Source of the DNA: Mytilus californianus
Taxonomy: Eukaryota > Mollusca > Bivalvia > Mytilida > Mytilidae
Assembly (NCBI RefSeq): GCF_021869535.1
Contig: NW_026262659.1
Location: 8,184,001 to 8,248,000, forward strand
DNA: 64,000 bases
Direction: 5' to 3'
Below the pieces are notes generated by a model, which was not told where the DNA came from, made no database searches, and saw only the letters and a program-made list of their open reading frames with translations. This document shows, one piece after another, positions 45,275 to 57,150 of this stretch (positions are counted from its first letter, which is position 1; every line of letters begins with the position of its first letter). A program made the position numbers and the translations under genes.

Positions 45275-46510
45275 ATATATATGTAGGACTCTAAAGTGCG
45301 ATGGGGACGCTAAAACGCGATGGTCACGCTAAAGTGCGATGGTTTGATACGCTAAAGTGCGATGGTCTGTGCTATTCATTTGAACACGCTAAAGTGAGTT
45401 TTTCCGCAAAGTTATCGACGTTAGCAACGTTAGACAGCATCATGACGAGAATGTTTGTCCAGATTAAGGATTTTTTACACAAGAAAAAAAGGAAGAGAGA
45501 AACAAATGATCACAATCGGGAACATTTTTGGTCGTTGCTGGAAGAGGTTAACTTAATTTGTAAAATTGTAAAAAGAACTTTAATCAACCCAGCTGGGGTG
45601 CCACAAAAAAAGTCGTCTTTCTGACTTTCTAATTGAATAATTCTATAAAAAAATTACAATATGGTTTGTTATTTCTGTTAAATAATGAATATACGTCAAC
45701 TAGACAGCAACCTAACGAAAGATATCATCATAATATATGATTGCCAATACGACAAAAATTCTCTACCCACGACCTAATGTCATTGATGTATGCAACTTTA
45801 GGTTAAAGTATGACCTTTAACGCGGAGCATTGTCTTACACATCATGTTATTTTATTAAGAACAATGGACCTCAAAACAACAAGTGTAAAACAATTTGAAC
45901 GAGTAAAATAGCAACCTGATTTAAATTAAAAACAACAAACCAACAGCAAATATAAAATATACAAAAAAAAACGACTTCCACTAAATTCCAGATATACTAA
46001 CTATACTGCAATGTAACCATTACACCTTTTGGACAACTATCGTACTTTAATTAGAAATAAGAAGATAAAGTATGAACTATCCATCCAACCCCAAATGTCA
46101 TTCATGTATGCAACTAATAATCATACGGCCTTCAACGTAAAGCCTTGTCCCATGACGCATAACAAGCTATATAGGGTTATACAATGACCAGTGTAAAAGA
46201 ATTCAAAAGAGAAAGACTACGGCTTGATATATAAATAAAACAATAAACGAAAATGTAATAGGAACTCAAAAACAAAAGCAAACCATTGCATGAACCACAT
46301 TCCCGTTACACCATCGGATTTTAGCGTGTCATATCATCGCACTTTAGCGTAATATCTGATCGCACTTAAAAAAAAAACAACCATCGCATTTTAGCGTCTG
46401 ACACAATCGCACTTTAGCGTAGACCATCGTACTGTAGCGTAGACCATCGTACTTTAGCGTGACCGTCGCACTTTAGAGTACAATCGCACTTTAGAGTCCT
46501 ACATATATAT
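45275..46510. mobile_element. Element with 28-bp inverted ends and CGCTAAAGTGCGATGG arrays
   Basis: Terminal inverted repeats are at 45,275-45,302 and 46,483-46,510 (ATATATATGTAGGACTCTAA... and its complement, perfect over 28 bp). Inside the left end are five copies of (A)CGCTAAAGTGCGATGG in about 120 bp; inside the right end are about eight or nine copies in the opposite orientation (46,310-46,495). Start sites of one 107-codon frame fall in the array, so that frame is probably not a gene. It directly adjoins the element at 44,329-45,271 and is missing from duplication copy 1. Confidence 0.75.
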
Positions 46511-46757
46511 ATTATTACTAGCGTTGTTTTAGATTCCCAGTAATACAGCACACATTGTCTTAAAACAAATGTACAATAGACACCATAATATGCCAACATT
46601 TGGGCATTTTTGGCATTTTTTGTCAACCGTTTATAACCAAACTGTCTTTGTATTTGAATAAAGAAAATCCGTATTGTTTTGTTTAGTTTTCAGTACTTGT
46701 TTTGTAAGTCTATTTTTATCTTATAGTCTTGTGTGTAATAGTATATATATATGACAG

Positions 46758-46922
46758 AAATCGAATTGTCAAGCTTGTCAGAAGTATGTCCGGATGGAAA
46801 GTTTGGTTATAAATGTATTTACCGATGTCGATGTTACATGAACCAAGCATGCAATAAAAAGACAGGAAAATGCCCTGGAGGAAGGTGTGCGGAGGGATTT
46901 TGGGGACCACGATGTCAGCTTT
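46758..46922 (+). CDS. EGF-like exon (cassette copy 2), receptor ectodomain
   Basis: The 165-nt exon lies between ATATGACAG|AA and CTTT|GTAAGTAG, phase 1-1, the same size as its partner at 31,166-31,330. It encodes IELSSLSEVCPDGKFGYKC, CRCYMNQACNKKTGKC and CAEGFWGPRCQL. The eight cysteines are all kept. The second half is nearly identical to copy 1, while the N-terminal linker differs more. It continues in frame into the kringle exon at 47,666. No frame-disrupting change was found, which argues that both copies are used. Confidence 0.88.
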
Positions 46923-47665
46923 GTAAGTAGTTCCTGTTGTAAATGAATGTAGGTAAATGGAAATCATTTGCATGACTCCTTAACCTCTTTGGTATGGTGT
47001 TCAGATTTTAAACGTATCATCGATATACATTTCAAATCATGTCGGTAACATTTAGTTTGTTGTATGTGAATCTATTTGGAAATCATATCAAAAATGCATT
47101 ACACCATGGTGAAAATTTATTTCTACTTCATCATGTTAATATGGTAACAGTCAGAAAACACTTCAAATCTATTTTCAGTGACAAATAGATAATCTAAAAA
47201 AAATGAATAAGGAGACACTTTCATTTAGCAAAGCTTTAAAATCAATTGAATATCAAACCAAAAGGGAAATGCAAATGTGCTGGTCTTTAACGAAGATTTA
47301 ATTTAGAAATTCAAGAAATTTAAAAGAAAATAGGAATTTCATGACAATTTAGCAATATAAACACAATGTGCACTGCTATCGAACACCTCAGATTGTAATT
47401 TATATGTCATTTCTGAATTACAATAAAGCAATATATGCAGCAGGAATTCGGAATTTATTGAACAACAATAACATATACCCTCGTGAGACCAACTAAGAAA
47501 TTAAAAATTTTATGCCGAAATGTGAATGCTATCTTTTCCTATAGTATAATGATTAAAATATTATTAGTATTTAAGTTTTTAATTTATATTTTATGTTACT
47601 CATTTTTTAATATGAAAAAAAAACTGGAAGCATGCACCATGTTATTTTTGTACATCTCCTAACAG

Positions 47666-47911
47666 CAAACAACTGCTTTTACAATGGACAAGCCATCAGT
47701 TATATGGGAACAGAATCAGTGACTGAATATAATGACACCTGTCAGAGATGGGAAACCCAGGAACCGCATAGTCATGATTATAAAGTAACAGATTTTCCAG
47801 AGCAGACGATGCCAGAAAATTACTGCCGAACTACCCCAGACTATTTTCGACCCTGGTGTTTCACAACCAACGAAACCGTGAGATGGGACGATTGTTATAT
47901 AACCAATTGCA
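47666..47911 (+). CDS. Kringle-domain exon (cassette copy 2), receptor ectodomain
   Basis: The 246-nt exon lies between CCTAACAG|CA and TTGCA|GTACGT, phase 1-1. It encodes NNCFYNGQAISYMGTE, DTCQRWETQEPHSHDYK, TMPENYCRTTPDYFRPWCFT and RWDDCYITNC. Six cysteines form the canonical kringle pattern, and the EPHSHDY segment keeps the PH motif that copy 1 has lost. Two N-glycosylation sequons (NDT, NET) are visible. The open frame extends past the donor into the intron, but the GTACGT donor is at the same place as in copy 1. The lysine-binding Asp-x-Asp pair of plasminogen kringles is not evident, so lysine binding is not predicted. Confidence 0.93.
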
Positions 47912-48911
47912 GTACGTATATAAAAGCTAGAGCTTCACTCGACACTTTAGAGCTTGTATAGCATGTGATGCTTTATATCCTTCGTGGATGGATGGGAATT
48001 TATTAGCTGTTGAACATATATACATTATTTTGTGTCTTAATGCTGCATATAATCTATTCAGAGTTATGATGTAAGTAAACACATTGCCTCAATGTTTAGT
48101 TGTAGTAAAGAAGAGTAAGACGGACCCAAGGTCCTATGTAGAATATGAACTATTGAGTGAATCGCAGAGAAAGCTTATAATGTATGCTTTTTAGCACAGT
48201 ATATTGGAAATAAAACGGTCACTTTTAGTAGTAGAATCGCATAGCTGTAATGATGAACGCTAGTTTGAAGTTTATTTTGTGAACTTAATATCTTTTGGAT
48301 AATGCTTGAGCATTTTTACACATCGTTTATCTTTGTGGTAATTTATTTTTAGTAAGAAATAATATGGCATTGGTATTTGTTGACTGCTTCTTTGGATGAA
48401 ACTTATAAAACAAATTTCGAAATGCCAAAGACTCCTTCGACTGAAGTGAATAATCCACTACCAAGCCAATTATAAAACGTATTGACAAACAAACTGCACA
48501 CATCTTCACATTCAATTGGATCGTTAATCTAATTTCCTACAAAACAAATGATAATATTCCACTGTATGAAAATATTGATAGCGAAATCGGCATTTGATTG
48601 GTTTAAACAATCCCACGTGACATTGGACAAAACTTCATATTCGCGTCTGAGTATCATATTTCCCTCTGAAATGTCGGAACTACCTCGTGCGACGTTAAGT
48701 GCGGTAAATGTACATAACGTTTTGAACTTGTTTTTACGATAGCAATAGTATAATCATTGTTGTGTTCAAAACTATTTCAGATGTAAAACAAAATAGAGAA
48801 ACACTTGAATATGTCATAGAATAAATGATTAACTTTTCATTGGTATTGCTAATCAATGTTTATGTCGTGTTTTGTTTTAGAAGTGGATATACAAAATTGT
48901 ATAGAAATTAT

Positions 48912-48979
48912 GTTCACCCTCAAAAAGTCATATTTCCCTCAGGCGATGCCCTCGGGAAATATGATTTTGCTGGGTGAAC
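48912..48979. repeat. Hairpin repeat (TCATATTTCCC inverted)
   Basis: Arms 48,912-48,938 and 48,954-48,979 pair almost perfectly (TTCACCC...TCATATTTCCC). Related single arms lie at 48,652 and 48,987. It appears to be a small foldback repeat in the kringle-EGF intron of copy 2. Confidence 0.75.
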
Positions 48980-49407
48980 AAATCTTCATATCTCCCTCAG
49001 GCACTGGAAATAAATATAAAATATTTCACGTTCAGAATAAATCTCATAAGTAAGTTTTCGATCTTTAATATAGAAAAATTACAAGATATCTGAAGAATAA
49101 AAACTCTAAACCCCTATTTTTTTGTCATTCGTCGGCAGTGAAACTAAGTATATTGTATGATATTAAGTAGAATATAAAAGACTTTGCTCTCTGTCTACCG
49201 TATTCAGACTTTATAAATTTCATTCAAGGTAACATATTCAATAAATGACTTGTTTAATTACAATTTATTTTAATATTACGAAAAATATTTACTATTTACG
49301 TTTAATTTTTTATTATTTCAAAGCATTAAAGGGTATAACATGTCCAGATAGTGGAAGTTTTTGATATAAAATACACTTTATTTCACAATAAATATACTTT
49401 ATACTAG

Positions 49408-49545
49408 ACTGTGCAGCTGGACGGTTTGGGAACAACTGTGAATATGAATGTCATTGTGAAGATCAAAGTGAGGCTTGTGAAAGTATCATTGGAAAGTGTT
49501 CCAGTGGATGTGCTCAAGGATGGGATGGTTTTAACTGTCAGAAAC
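49408..49545 (+). CDS. EGF-like exon after the kringle (cassette copy 2)
   Basis: The 138-nt exon lies between ATACTAG|AC and AAAC|GTAAGT, phase 1-1. It encodes CAAGRFGNNCEYECHC, EDQSEACESIIGKCSSGC and AQGWDGFNCQK, an eight-cysteine laminin-type EGF repeat. It joins to the first Ig exon at 53,103 through a Pro junction codon (C|CG). The intron after it holds the 50,777-51,990 repeat and a second repeat near 52,030-52,375. Confidence 0.88.
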
Positions 49546-50776
49546 GTAAGTATCTTAGTTTATGGATTTAAAGGCTCTGGAAATGTAACAACTCCGTAAA
49601 TGTGTCCAATGGTGATCAGAGACATCCCGAGTAGATTTTACAGGTTTATGGTCCAAAATTTTGTCTTACAAGTAATAACATACATTGCTGTGGAATTAGT
49701 ATTGTAAGGATTTAGCTATTGGAGAATAAAGTTCATCAATAGATGTGTATGATGGTATGCAACACCACTACACGATAATTTTTGTCTAGCCTTGGCGGAT
49801 CCAAAAAGCGAAACGTATGCTGTTTCCGACGGCGTCAACAATTTGTTAACATTTGTGATTAGGTCATTTTAAGGAGAACCACTAACAGTAAATCAACGAT
49901 ATTCGTTTTGGAGTTTTATAAGTATTAGCGCATTTCATTTTTTGGAAATGTTTTGGGCTCCTCTATGTGGTAAACGTCATCTCGAATGAACCCGATTGAT
50001 AGTTTAAAAATATTTTTATAGAATATCCGGTGCAAATTTTTACATGACGTCGACTTACACAAATATTTTATTGCATTGTAACAAGTTTATGCAACCATAC
50101 CAGGTGGGCAACTATGGCTCTTTGTAGCCTTTAGTTTTTAAATAAAAAGGGTATTGGTTTGACAGAAATTTATATATCTTATCTTTATTCGTGAAAAGAC
50201 AATACGTATTGGGTGGATAGTTGTCTCATATGCAATCATAGAACATCCATTCATATCTAAGCCCTCTTTTTACTATAGACAATAATCGTCTATGGTTTCC
50301 GGAAAATAAAAAAAACACAAGGCCACCAAATTTTCATAATAATTAACAAACGATAGACAAAAACTAGAAAATATCAAAAAATTGCCTACTGGTGTTTTCT
50401 ACGATGCCACTGCCATTCAGATGGCATTGCTGATAAACATATACATTACCATCTTAAAAATGCTGAAAATCTATCAGCAAAAATGAACGATCACAAAAAT
50501 TATTAAGAAAGTTAGATTGGAGTTAAGTGTAGGTTTAAACAATAATCATCTAGATATAAAATATAAAACCTAGAGTTAATCACATGATTGATATATACAA
50601 ACAATCAAGTATCAAAAATGATGTTCTAACATCTGGATGGCTACTTTTATCATATGATTGGAAATTACACACAACAATGTTTTGGGTGATTAATCAAAGC
50701 AACGGAAAACGTCTTGAAATTGACTAGTATCAAAAATAAATAATGATTGTTCAAAATATAAAGTATTCAGTTTTTA

Positions 50777-51990
50777 GCTCACCGGGGCCCGAAGGGCCCC
50801 ATGTGAGCTTATGCCATCACTTGGCGTCTGTCGTCGTCCGTCGTCTGTCGTCGTCGTCGTCTGTCGTCTGTCGTCTGTCGTCGTCGTCTGTCGTCTGTCG
50901 TCTGTCGTCGTCGTCTGTCGTCTGTCGTCTGTCGTCGTAAACTATTTAAAAAATCTTCTCCTCTGAAACTACTGGGCCAAATACCTTCAAACCTTTACTA
51001 AATTTCCTTAGGGTATCTAGTTTATGAATTGTATCCGAAGTTTTGATCCATCGACAAACATGGCTGACGTGGCTAAAAATAGAACATAGGGGTCAAATGC
51101 AGTTTTTGGCTTATATGTCAAAAACTAAAGCTTTTAGAGCAAATGTGACAGGATTAAAATTGTTCAATTGGTCAAGATCTATTAGCTCTGAAATTTTCAG
51201 ACCAATCAAACAACCCATTGTTGGGTTGCTGCCACCGAATTGGTAGTTTTAACAAAATTTTGCAGTGTTTTGTTATTATTTTGAATATAATTTTAGATAT
51301 ATATAAACTGTAAGCAGCAATGATGTTCAGCAAAGTAAGATCTACAAAAAAGTTAATATGACCATAATTGTCAATTGACCCCTTAAGGAGTTATTGCCCT
51401 TTAAAGACAATTTTACACAATTTGTTCATCAAGTTTGCTAACATTTAAAAATCTTCTCCTCTGAAACTACTGGGCCAATTACCTTCAAACTTTAACTAAA
51501 TGTTTCTTAGGGTATCTTGTTTATAAATTGTATCCGAAGTTTGTATCCATCGACAAACATGGCCGCCATGGCTAAAAATAGAACATAAGGGTCAAATGCA
51601 GTTTTTTTGCTTATATCTCAAAAACTAAATCTTTTAGAGCAAATGTGACATGGGGTAAAATTGTTTAATTGGTCAAGATATATCGGCCCTGAAATTATCA
51701 GACGAATCGAACAACCCATTGTTGAGTTGCTGCCACCGAATTGGTAGTCTTAACAAAATTTTGCAGTTTTTTGTTATTATTTTGAATATAACTATAGATA
51801 TATGTAAATTGTAAGCAGCAATTATGTTCAGCAAAGTAAGATCTACAAAAAAGTTAATATGACCAAAATTGTCAATTGACCCCTTAAGGAGTTATTGCCC
51901 TTTAAAGACAATTTTACACAATTTGTTCATCAAGTTTGCTAACATTTAAAAATCTTCTCCTCTGAAATACAGGTGAGAGCCTCTTGTTTT
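50777..51990 (+). repeat. Interspersed repeat with GTC-rich tract and ~497-bp internal duplication
   Basis: It begins AGCTCACCGGGGCCCGAAGG, has a GTC/GTCTGTC tract at 50,825-50,940, then two tandem copies of a ~497-bp unit. The unit start AAATCTTCTCCTCTGAAACT is near 50,951, near 51,447, and partly again near 51,945. It ends ACAGGTGAGAGCCTCTTG, complementary to the start (GCTCACC). I recognise it as a very common mussel repeat. A Ser-rich frame at 50,743-50,940 is just the GTC tract. Confidence 0.85.
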
Positions 51991-52029
51991 TTAAAGCTTT
52001 TATGAACGCCAATGATGTGTTTTATCGCA

Positions 52030-52375
52030 CCGCGGGTAAATTATGACGTTGTGATTGGTTAAACGCCGTCACGTGGTGACCCCCTTTGGATCCGTAGGGG
52101 GTTTGTAAATTTCATAGGGGGTTCATGACGTCACGTCTACTGTTAATGGTGACGTCATCTATTGATGTTGTTGTATTTCATTGTTTATTTTTCTACAAAA
52201 CACAGCAGGAAAAGCCCCGTGTGTGATAAATTCGTTATACGGTTCACTACTGACCCCCTACAGACCATAGAGGGTGAGTAAATTCCATAGGAGATTCGGC
52301 CTTCGGCCTCACTACATATGGATTTTAATAACCCTCTATGGATCCGTAGGGGGTCAGTAGCAAACTTATAATTTA
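52030..52375. repeat. Interspersed repeat with CTATGGATCCGTAGGGGG motifs
   Basis: GGATCCGTAGGGGGT occurs at 52,088 and 52,341, and related CCCCCTACAG/ACCATAGAGGGT lies at 52,254-52,275. The ends resemble each other in inverted orientation. TGACGTCA-type sites are also present. Non-coding. Confidence 0.5.
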
Positions 52376-53102
52376 TAGTATTGTGTTTATCCACTAATTT
52401 CATCCGTTCTTTGTTCTGCAACAAGCAAGGTACAGAAAAATATGAATATGTAAGCAAAACTTGCCAACTAGAGATGTGATGAGATGATTAAAGCTGTTAA
52501 CATAATCTATGTACGTAGTTTGAGAAAAAAAAATCAAAACTGAATGCATGAAATGTAAATGTTTGGTGTATGAATTTCTGTTCAAACTTCAAATATGTGA
52601 CCAACAAATGAAGTAACTAATTATTCCTAGATTCAAACTTAGCTGCTTCCTTTCACTTGTACATGTGTTAAAGACAATTAAACATCAATTGAGATTGTGG
52701 TTCTGATTATAAAGGTTACTTGTTGTTAAACCTTATAAGATATTTCCATTGATTTGAAAGGTATTGAAAGTGTGACCGTGTGTAAATATTAAAATGTCGT
52801 ACTGCTGTGTTGGAGGACAGGGATTGAGATGTGTGATTTCTTTGAAAATGGTCAATATCTAGCCACATGTCTTTCTTATAAACAAAAATGTTGTTATGGA
52901 TATTATTCAAACCTTTCTATAATTTATCTAATATTCATAAAGTTAAATTATTGGGTTCCAGATTTTTGAGACCTGTTGTATGTCAGTAATATGAAAGAAG
53001 GCGCGGTTCCGATGCATGGCGTCCCCACTGTAATGGAATTATGAGATGTGAACATCAGATAACTACAGTTGCCTCTAATGTAAACATTCCTATATTTTGT
53101 AG

Positions 53103-53266
53103 CGGTATTTCCAGATATTAAAGTACGACCTACTGGAGACAGCTACACCAGCTACAATGAGACCAACTCAGGAGATCATGTGATACCCACGGGACACAAC
53201 TTTACTATAGAATGTCATGGTGCATATCCTTCAAAGCTTATAGTTTTACGTAGAAGTAAAGTCAGT
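53103..53266 (+). CDS. Ig domain 1, first half (VEGFR/PDGFR-like)
   Basis: The 164-nt exon lies between ATTTTGTAG|CG and GTCAGT|GTAAGT, starting in phase 1 and ending in phase 0. It encodes VFPDIKVRPTGDSY and, further on, HVIPTGHNFTIECHGAYPSK. The Cys in IEC is the B-strand cysteine of an immunoglobulin fold. Two sequons (NET, NFT) are visible. The domain is completed by the exon at 55,452. Splitting an Ig domain by a phase-0 intron with phase-1 outer borders is usual for receptor tyrosine kinases. Identification as VEGFR/PDGFR-like rests on the two following exons. Confidence 0.8.
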
Positions 53267-53799
53267 GTAAGTATTTTGTATGTTCATATAAATACATAAA
53301 TGATGGAGAACCACATTTATAAGTGGTTTCAGCTAAAGTTTAGACTTTATTAATATGTGTTGTTTTACAAGACAATGAAAACATAATGCAAAAATAATGT
53401 ACAACAACCTAATAACAAAATAAGTCTGACACTTATCCGATGACAATATAATCCGTAACAGCAATTCACAGAAATAGTTAAAGCTTATGTAAAAAGAACT
53501 TCAATTACGATAGGAAATGACTTCAATTACCAAAACACTGATTGGATACTGATTTCATGAATTTGTATTACAAATATTATGTAATGTAGATTAATTATAT
53601 TGTTTTGTGAATTTATTTTGCCATTGTTGAACAAAAGATAAAAATGTGAGATTAGTTATTGCAGAAAATGCTGCATACAAATAATGCTATGAAGAAAAAT
53701 TTCACACGGCTATTAAAGTGGGCAATTTAAAAAGTCAGAAAATGCGATTATATATGTAAGACTCAGATCGACGTCCGGTCTCAAATCGGGAGGGGTTAA

Positions 53800-54596
53800 C
53801 GTCAAGTTATCGGAATTCCAATGGGGAATAACTGTACCACTGATTGCGGACCTGTTTCTGTATTGTAACGAGTTACAATTTATGACTAAAATCAGCAAAG
53901 ATCCATCGAAACAACAACTGATACAAAAATTCAATAACACTTTTAGATATTTGGATGATATATTGGCTGTCAATGATGTCGACTTCAGTATGTACACTAA
54001 GAGATTTATCCTGCTGAACTGACTTTAAATAAAGCTTAAACTAATAATGAACACTGCCGTGTCCATGATCTTGATATCTATATCTTTAACGGAAAGCTTT
54101 ATACCAACATTTACGATAAAAGAGATAATTTTTCATTTCCTATTGTTAATTATTCATTTTTAGATGGTGAGGTTCCATTGGCATCATCTTATGGCGTTTA
54201 TATATCTCAACTTGTTCGATTCGCTTGTGTATGTAACAACGTATTTGATTTTAACGAAAGAAATCTCTGTATTTCTGAAAAATTATTACACCACGGTTTT
54301 CGATATCACAAACTTGTCAAATCATTTACTAAATTTTATCATCGGTACAAGGACATCATTTGTAAATATAAATCAACATGTAGACATCTTATACGTTCAT
54401 GTATTTCACATCTTATCTTTTATGGTAATAATCTATACAAAGCCCAAGCATGTCGTCATTTACCTCAAAAGCTTACCAAACCTTTCAAAAGACTTATACA
54501 GAAGGATATAGTTACGATACTGTTGTCAGGTCATTAAAGATGGCATTTTTTGAAATTAATATTGATTCACTCATAGGGTCTTCGCATCGGAAATAA
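53800..54596 (+). pseudogene. Penelope-like reverse transcriptase relic
   Basis: With frameshifts allowed, the plus strand reads GIPMGNNC, PLIADLFLYCNELQFMTKIS, NNTFRYLDDILAVND, then IYDKRDNFSFPIVN, SSYGVYISQLVRF and GFRYHKLVKSFTKFYHRYKD. It ends MAFFEINIDSLIGSSHRK and a stop at 54,594-54,596. This is the thumb/palm order of Penelope-like polymerases, and the catalytic YLDD is kept. At least three frame breaks (near 53,825, 53,998 and 54,500) make it dead. It sits in the intron that splits Ig domain 1. The 3' tail continues to about 55,205. Confidence 0.75.
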
Positions 54597-55205
54597 ACAC
54601 ATTTATTCTAAAAACCAGTTGTTGGCATGATACGGGTTATGTTCTTTTCATATATTTCATAAATGGTAGGATACTAAACCCCTGACGAAAGGGAATTTGC
54701 TTGACTTTCATATAATGAAGACATAATCTTTCAATCAGTTTAATTGATGTTTGGAGCTGCATGTCAGTAACTGCTAGTAGTCCTTTGTTACTTTATGTAT
54801 CATTGTCATTTTGCTTAGTTTCTTCTGTTACCTATTCTGACATCGGACTCAGACTTCTTTTAAACTGAGTTTTACTGTGCGTATTGATGTGTGTTTGTTT
54901 ATTCTACACTGGCTAGAGATATAGGGGGAGGGTTGAGATCTCATTTAACATGTTTAACCCCGCCGCATTTTTGTGACTGTCTCAAGTCCGGAGCCTCTGA
55001 CCTTTGTTAGTTTTGAACGTTTGTTTAATTTGAGTTCATTTATATGTTTCAAAGTTTAGTGTGACGTCGGTTTTCACTGAACTAGTACACATTTTTGTTT
55101 AGGGGCCTGTTGAAGCCTTCCACCAGGTGCGGGATTTTATCGCTGTGTTGAAGACCCTTTGGTGGCCTTGGGCTGTTTTCTGCTCTTTGATTCATTCCCC
55201 CGTTT
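54597..55205 (+). repeat. 3' tail of the Penelope-like relic
   Basis: Non-coding sequence with CCCCGCCGCATTTTT, CTGACCTTTGTTAGT and AACTAGTACACATTTTTG. The last motif recurs inverted at 1-80. It ends near CATTCCCCCGTTTACGAC. Confidence 0.6.
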
Positions 55206-55451
55206 ACGACTACAAATATAAAAGACATTCTGAAGTGAAATAATATAAACGCATTACAGTTCCAAAATATCCAATGTGTAAATTTTTATTTCTTCTTACC
55301 AAACTGGAAAATTTGTTTGCCCTTTATGGGATTAGTTAAAACCGTTTTTGACTCTTTGATTACATTTTCAGCACACGCTCTGTTTTATATAACAGCTCTT
55401 TAAATAACTGCTGTAATAATTAATAAAATTACTGTTTGTTTTTCCTTGTAG

Positions 55452-55632
55452 GAAGAACCTAACTTCGATCCCTTGAATATAACAAAGGTTAAACTTACCG
55501 GAAGCGAAACTGGCCGGAACTTTGCAGCTTTGTATCACGTTTTTAACCCAGATATCACGTACACAGGAGAATATAAATGTTACTATGCTGATAATGATCA
55601 TTTTGGGACCAAAGTTTATATCTATATTAGCG
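55452..55632 (+). CDS. Ig domain 1, second half (VEGFR/PDGFR-like)
   Basis: The 181-nt exon lies between CCTTGTAG|GAA and TTAGCG|GTAAAT, phase 0 to phase 1. It encodes EEPNFDPLNITKVKLTGS, FAALYHVFNPDITYTGEYKC and YYADNDHFGTKVYIYIS. YTGEYKC is the F-strand D/T-x-G-x-Y-x-C signature that pairs with the IEC cysteine of the previous exon. The exit VYIYISDP, with the Asp made at the next junction, matches the V.V.DP link between Ig1 and Ig2 of VEGFR/PDGFR receptors. A sequon NIT is visible. Confidence 0.85.
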
Positions 55633-55639
55633 GTAAATA

Positions 55640-56880
55640 TTAACAGTTACAGATTTGAATTGGAGATTTATGAATTAAGAGTTAATGATTTAGTGGATAT
55701 TTTCACAACTGGTTAATTTTCCCCTAATTTTATGATAAAGATCATTCTGTGAAATAACGTTAACGTCACGAATTTTGCTACACAACATTCCTCAACTGAA
55801 AATTATTTCCAAAATTTCATAACATCAAATTTCAATTAAAGAATATTCGAATTTCCATGCTCGTGCCGAGGTACTAGCTACTGAGGGAAGTAATACCCTC
55901 GCGTACTAACAGTCAATCAAGAGATATATCGACAAATATCCCTAGCATCATGTTTATCTTTAAAAAAAAGTGCAGAATTAGTAAATTGAAAAAAAAAAAA
56001 AATAAAACATTGCAAAAATATAGACCCTAGAAATATTGAAAATTAAACTCGAACATACTTAATATAGATCGGAAGTCTTTTTCTGAGCATCCATTCTAGT
56101 CATGTTGCAAAAATATTTTTTTATTCAGAAATATTATATCAAGTATCATTCAATATATAACAGAAATATCTAAAACTTGAAATTCAAAGATTATGCTTTA
56201 ATGCATTCAAAATTTTCAGACATCAATCCTTTTAAAATCAAGGGCATGCATGTATTTATGAAATGCATTTCTCTCATTAAATTTTAATTAATCCTATCGT
56301 TTAACGACTCCTCAATTAAGAAAAAATGAAGTTTTCCCTATATAATCCATATAGAATAACTGTGATTACGTTAATTTCAATGTATTTTAACGAAAAAAAA
56401 ACAAGGCCCGTGACCCCCAGTTTTTATATTGAAATTTGAAAGTACATTGATCCAGAGGTCTTTCACAAAAGTGTAAGAAAATCAATCGAACATTTAGACA
56501 CCACAGCTACCTTAAACAGTTTTGGTTATTATTACTTATGTTTGACAATAACGGTTGCCTCTTATTATTGATAGGGTGTCACGTTGTTATTATATATTTT
56601 GTCAAGGTAAGGGAATCATTCTAATGAAAATGGAGTTTCTAAACAAGACAACGATTAATAACAATTGATATGAGAAAGAATACCTTTAGATTTCTCATGT
56701 GTTACTGTGTCTTGTTACTCAGGAAATTTAGTTTACTCTTGAGTAGTCCGAGGTTTTAAACTTTAATTAAATTTTAAGTTCTTAAACAAAATTAGGTTAA
56801 CATTACCTGGATTTGAAAGGTGTGGGCAAACGTAGCACTAAGTTTAGTTTAAACATATTGTATTTGCATAAGCACAAATT
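55640..56880. other. AT-rich intron sequence, no feature seen
   Basis: Nothing recognised apart from short repeat-like wording (GAGGGAAGTAATACCCTCG near 55,882). Confidence 0.5.
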
Positions 56881-56884
56881 GGAT

Positions 56885-57150
56885 GAGACACAAGTCAAAC
56901 AGACTTATATGTCCCAAGTCAGGAGCCTGTAATTCAGTGGTTGTCGTTTGTTGCTGTGTTACATATTTGTTTTTCGTTCATTTTTTTGTACATTAATTAG
57001 GCCGTTAGTTTTCTCGTTTGAAATGTTTTACATTTGTCATTTAGGGACCTTTTATAGCTGACTATGCGGTATAGGCTTTGTTGAAGGCCGTTTGGTCTCT
57101 TGTGAATAGTTGTCTCATTGGCAATCATACCACATTTTCTATTTTATATT
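56885..57150 (+). repeat. Mussel interspersed repeat, family A
   Basis: CCCAAGTCAGGAGCCTGTAA, GTTGTCGTTTGTTGCTGTG and GTTGTCTCATTGGCAATCAT occur in the same order as at 28,890-29,220. Confidence 0.75.

Larger units (their letters stand above)
43030..52020 (+). repeat. Tandem segmental duplication, copy 2
   Basis: Counterpart of 29,230-41,790 in the same orientation, with matching exons and recognisable introns. Exon-to-exon intron lengths 743 and 1,496 bp compare with 737 and 5,662 bp in copy 1. Copy-2-specific insertions are the two motif-array elements (44,329-46,510) and the repeat at 50,777-51,990. Much of the LINE relic present in copy 1 is deleted here. Confidence 0.85.

Noticed and set aside
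50743-50940. Serine-rich frame
   Set aside because: It is the translation of the GTC-rich tract inside a dispersed repeat.
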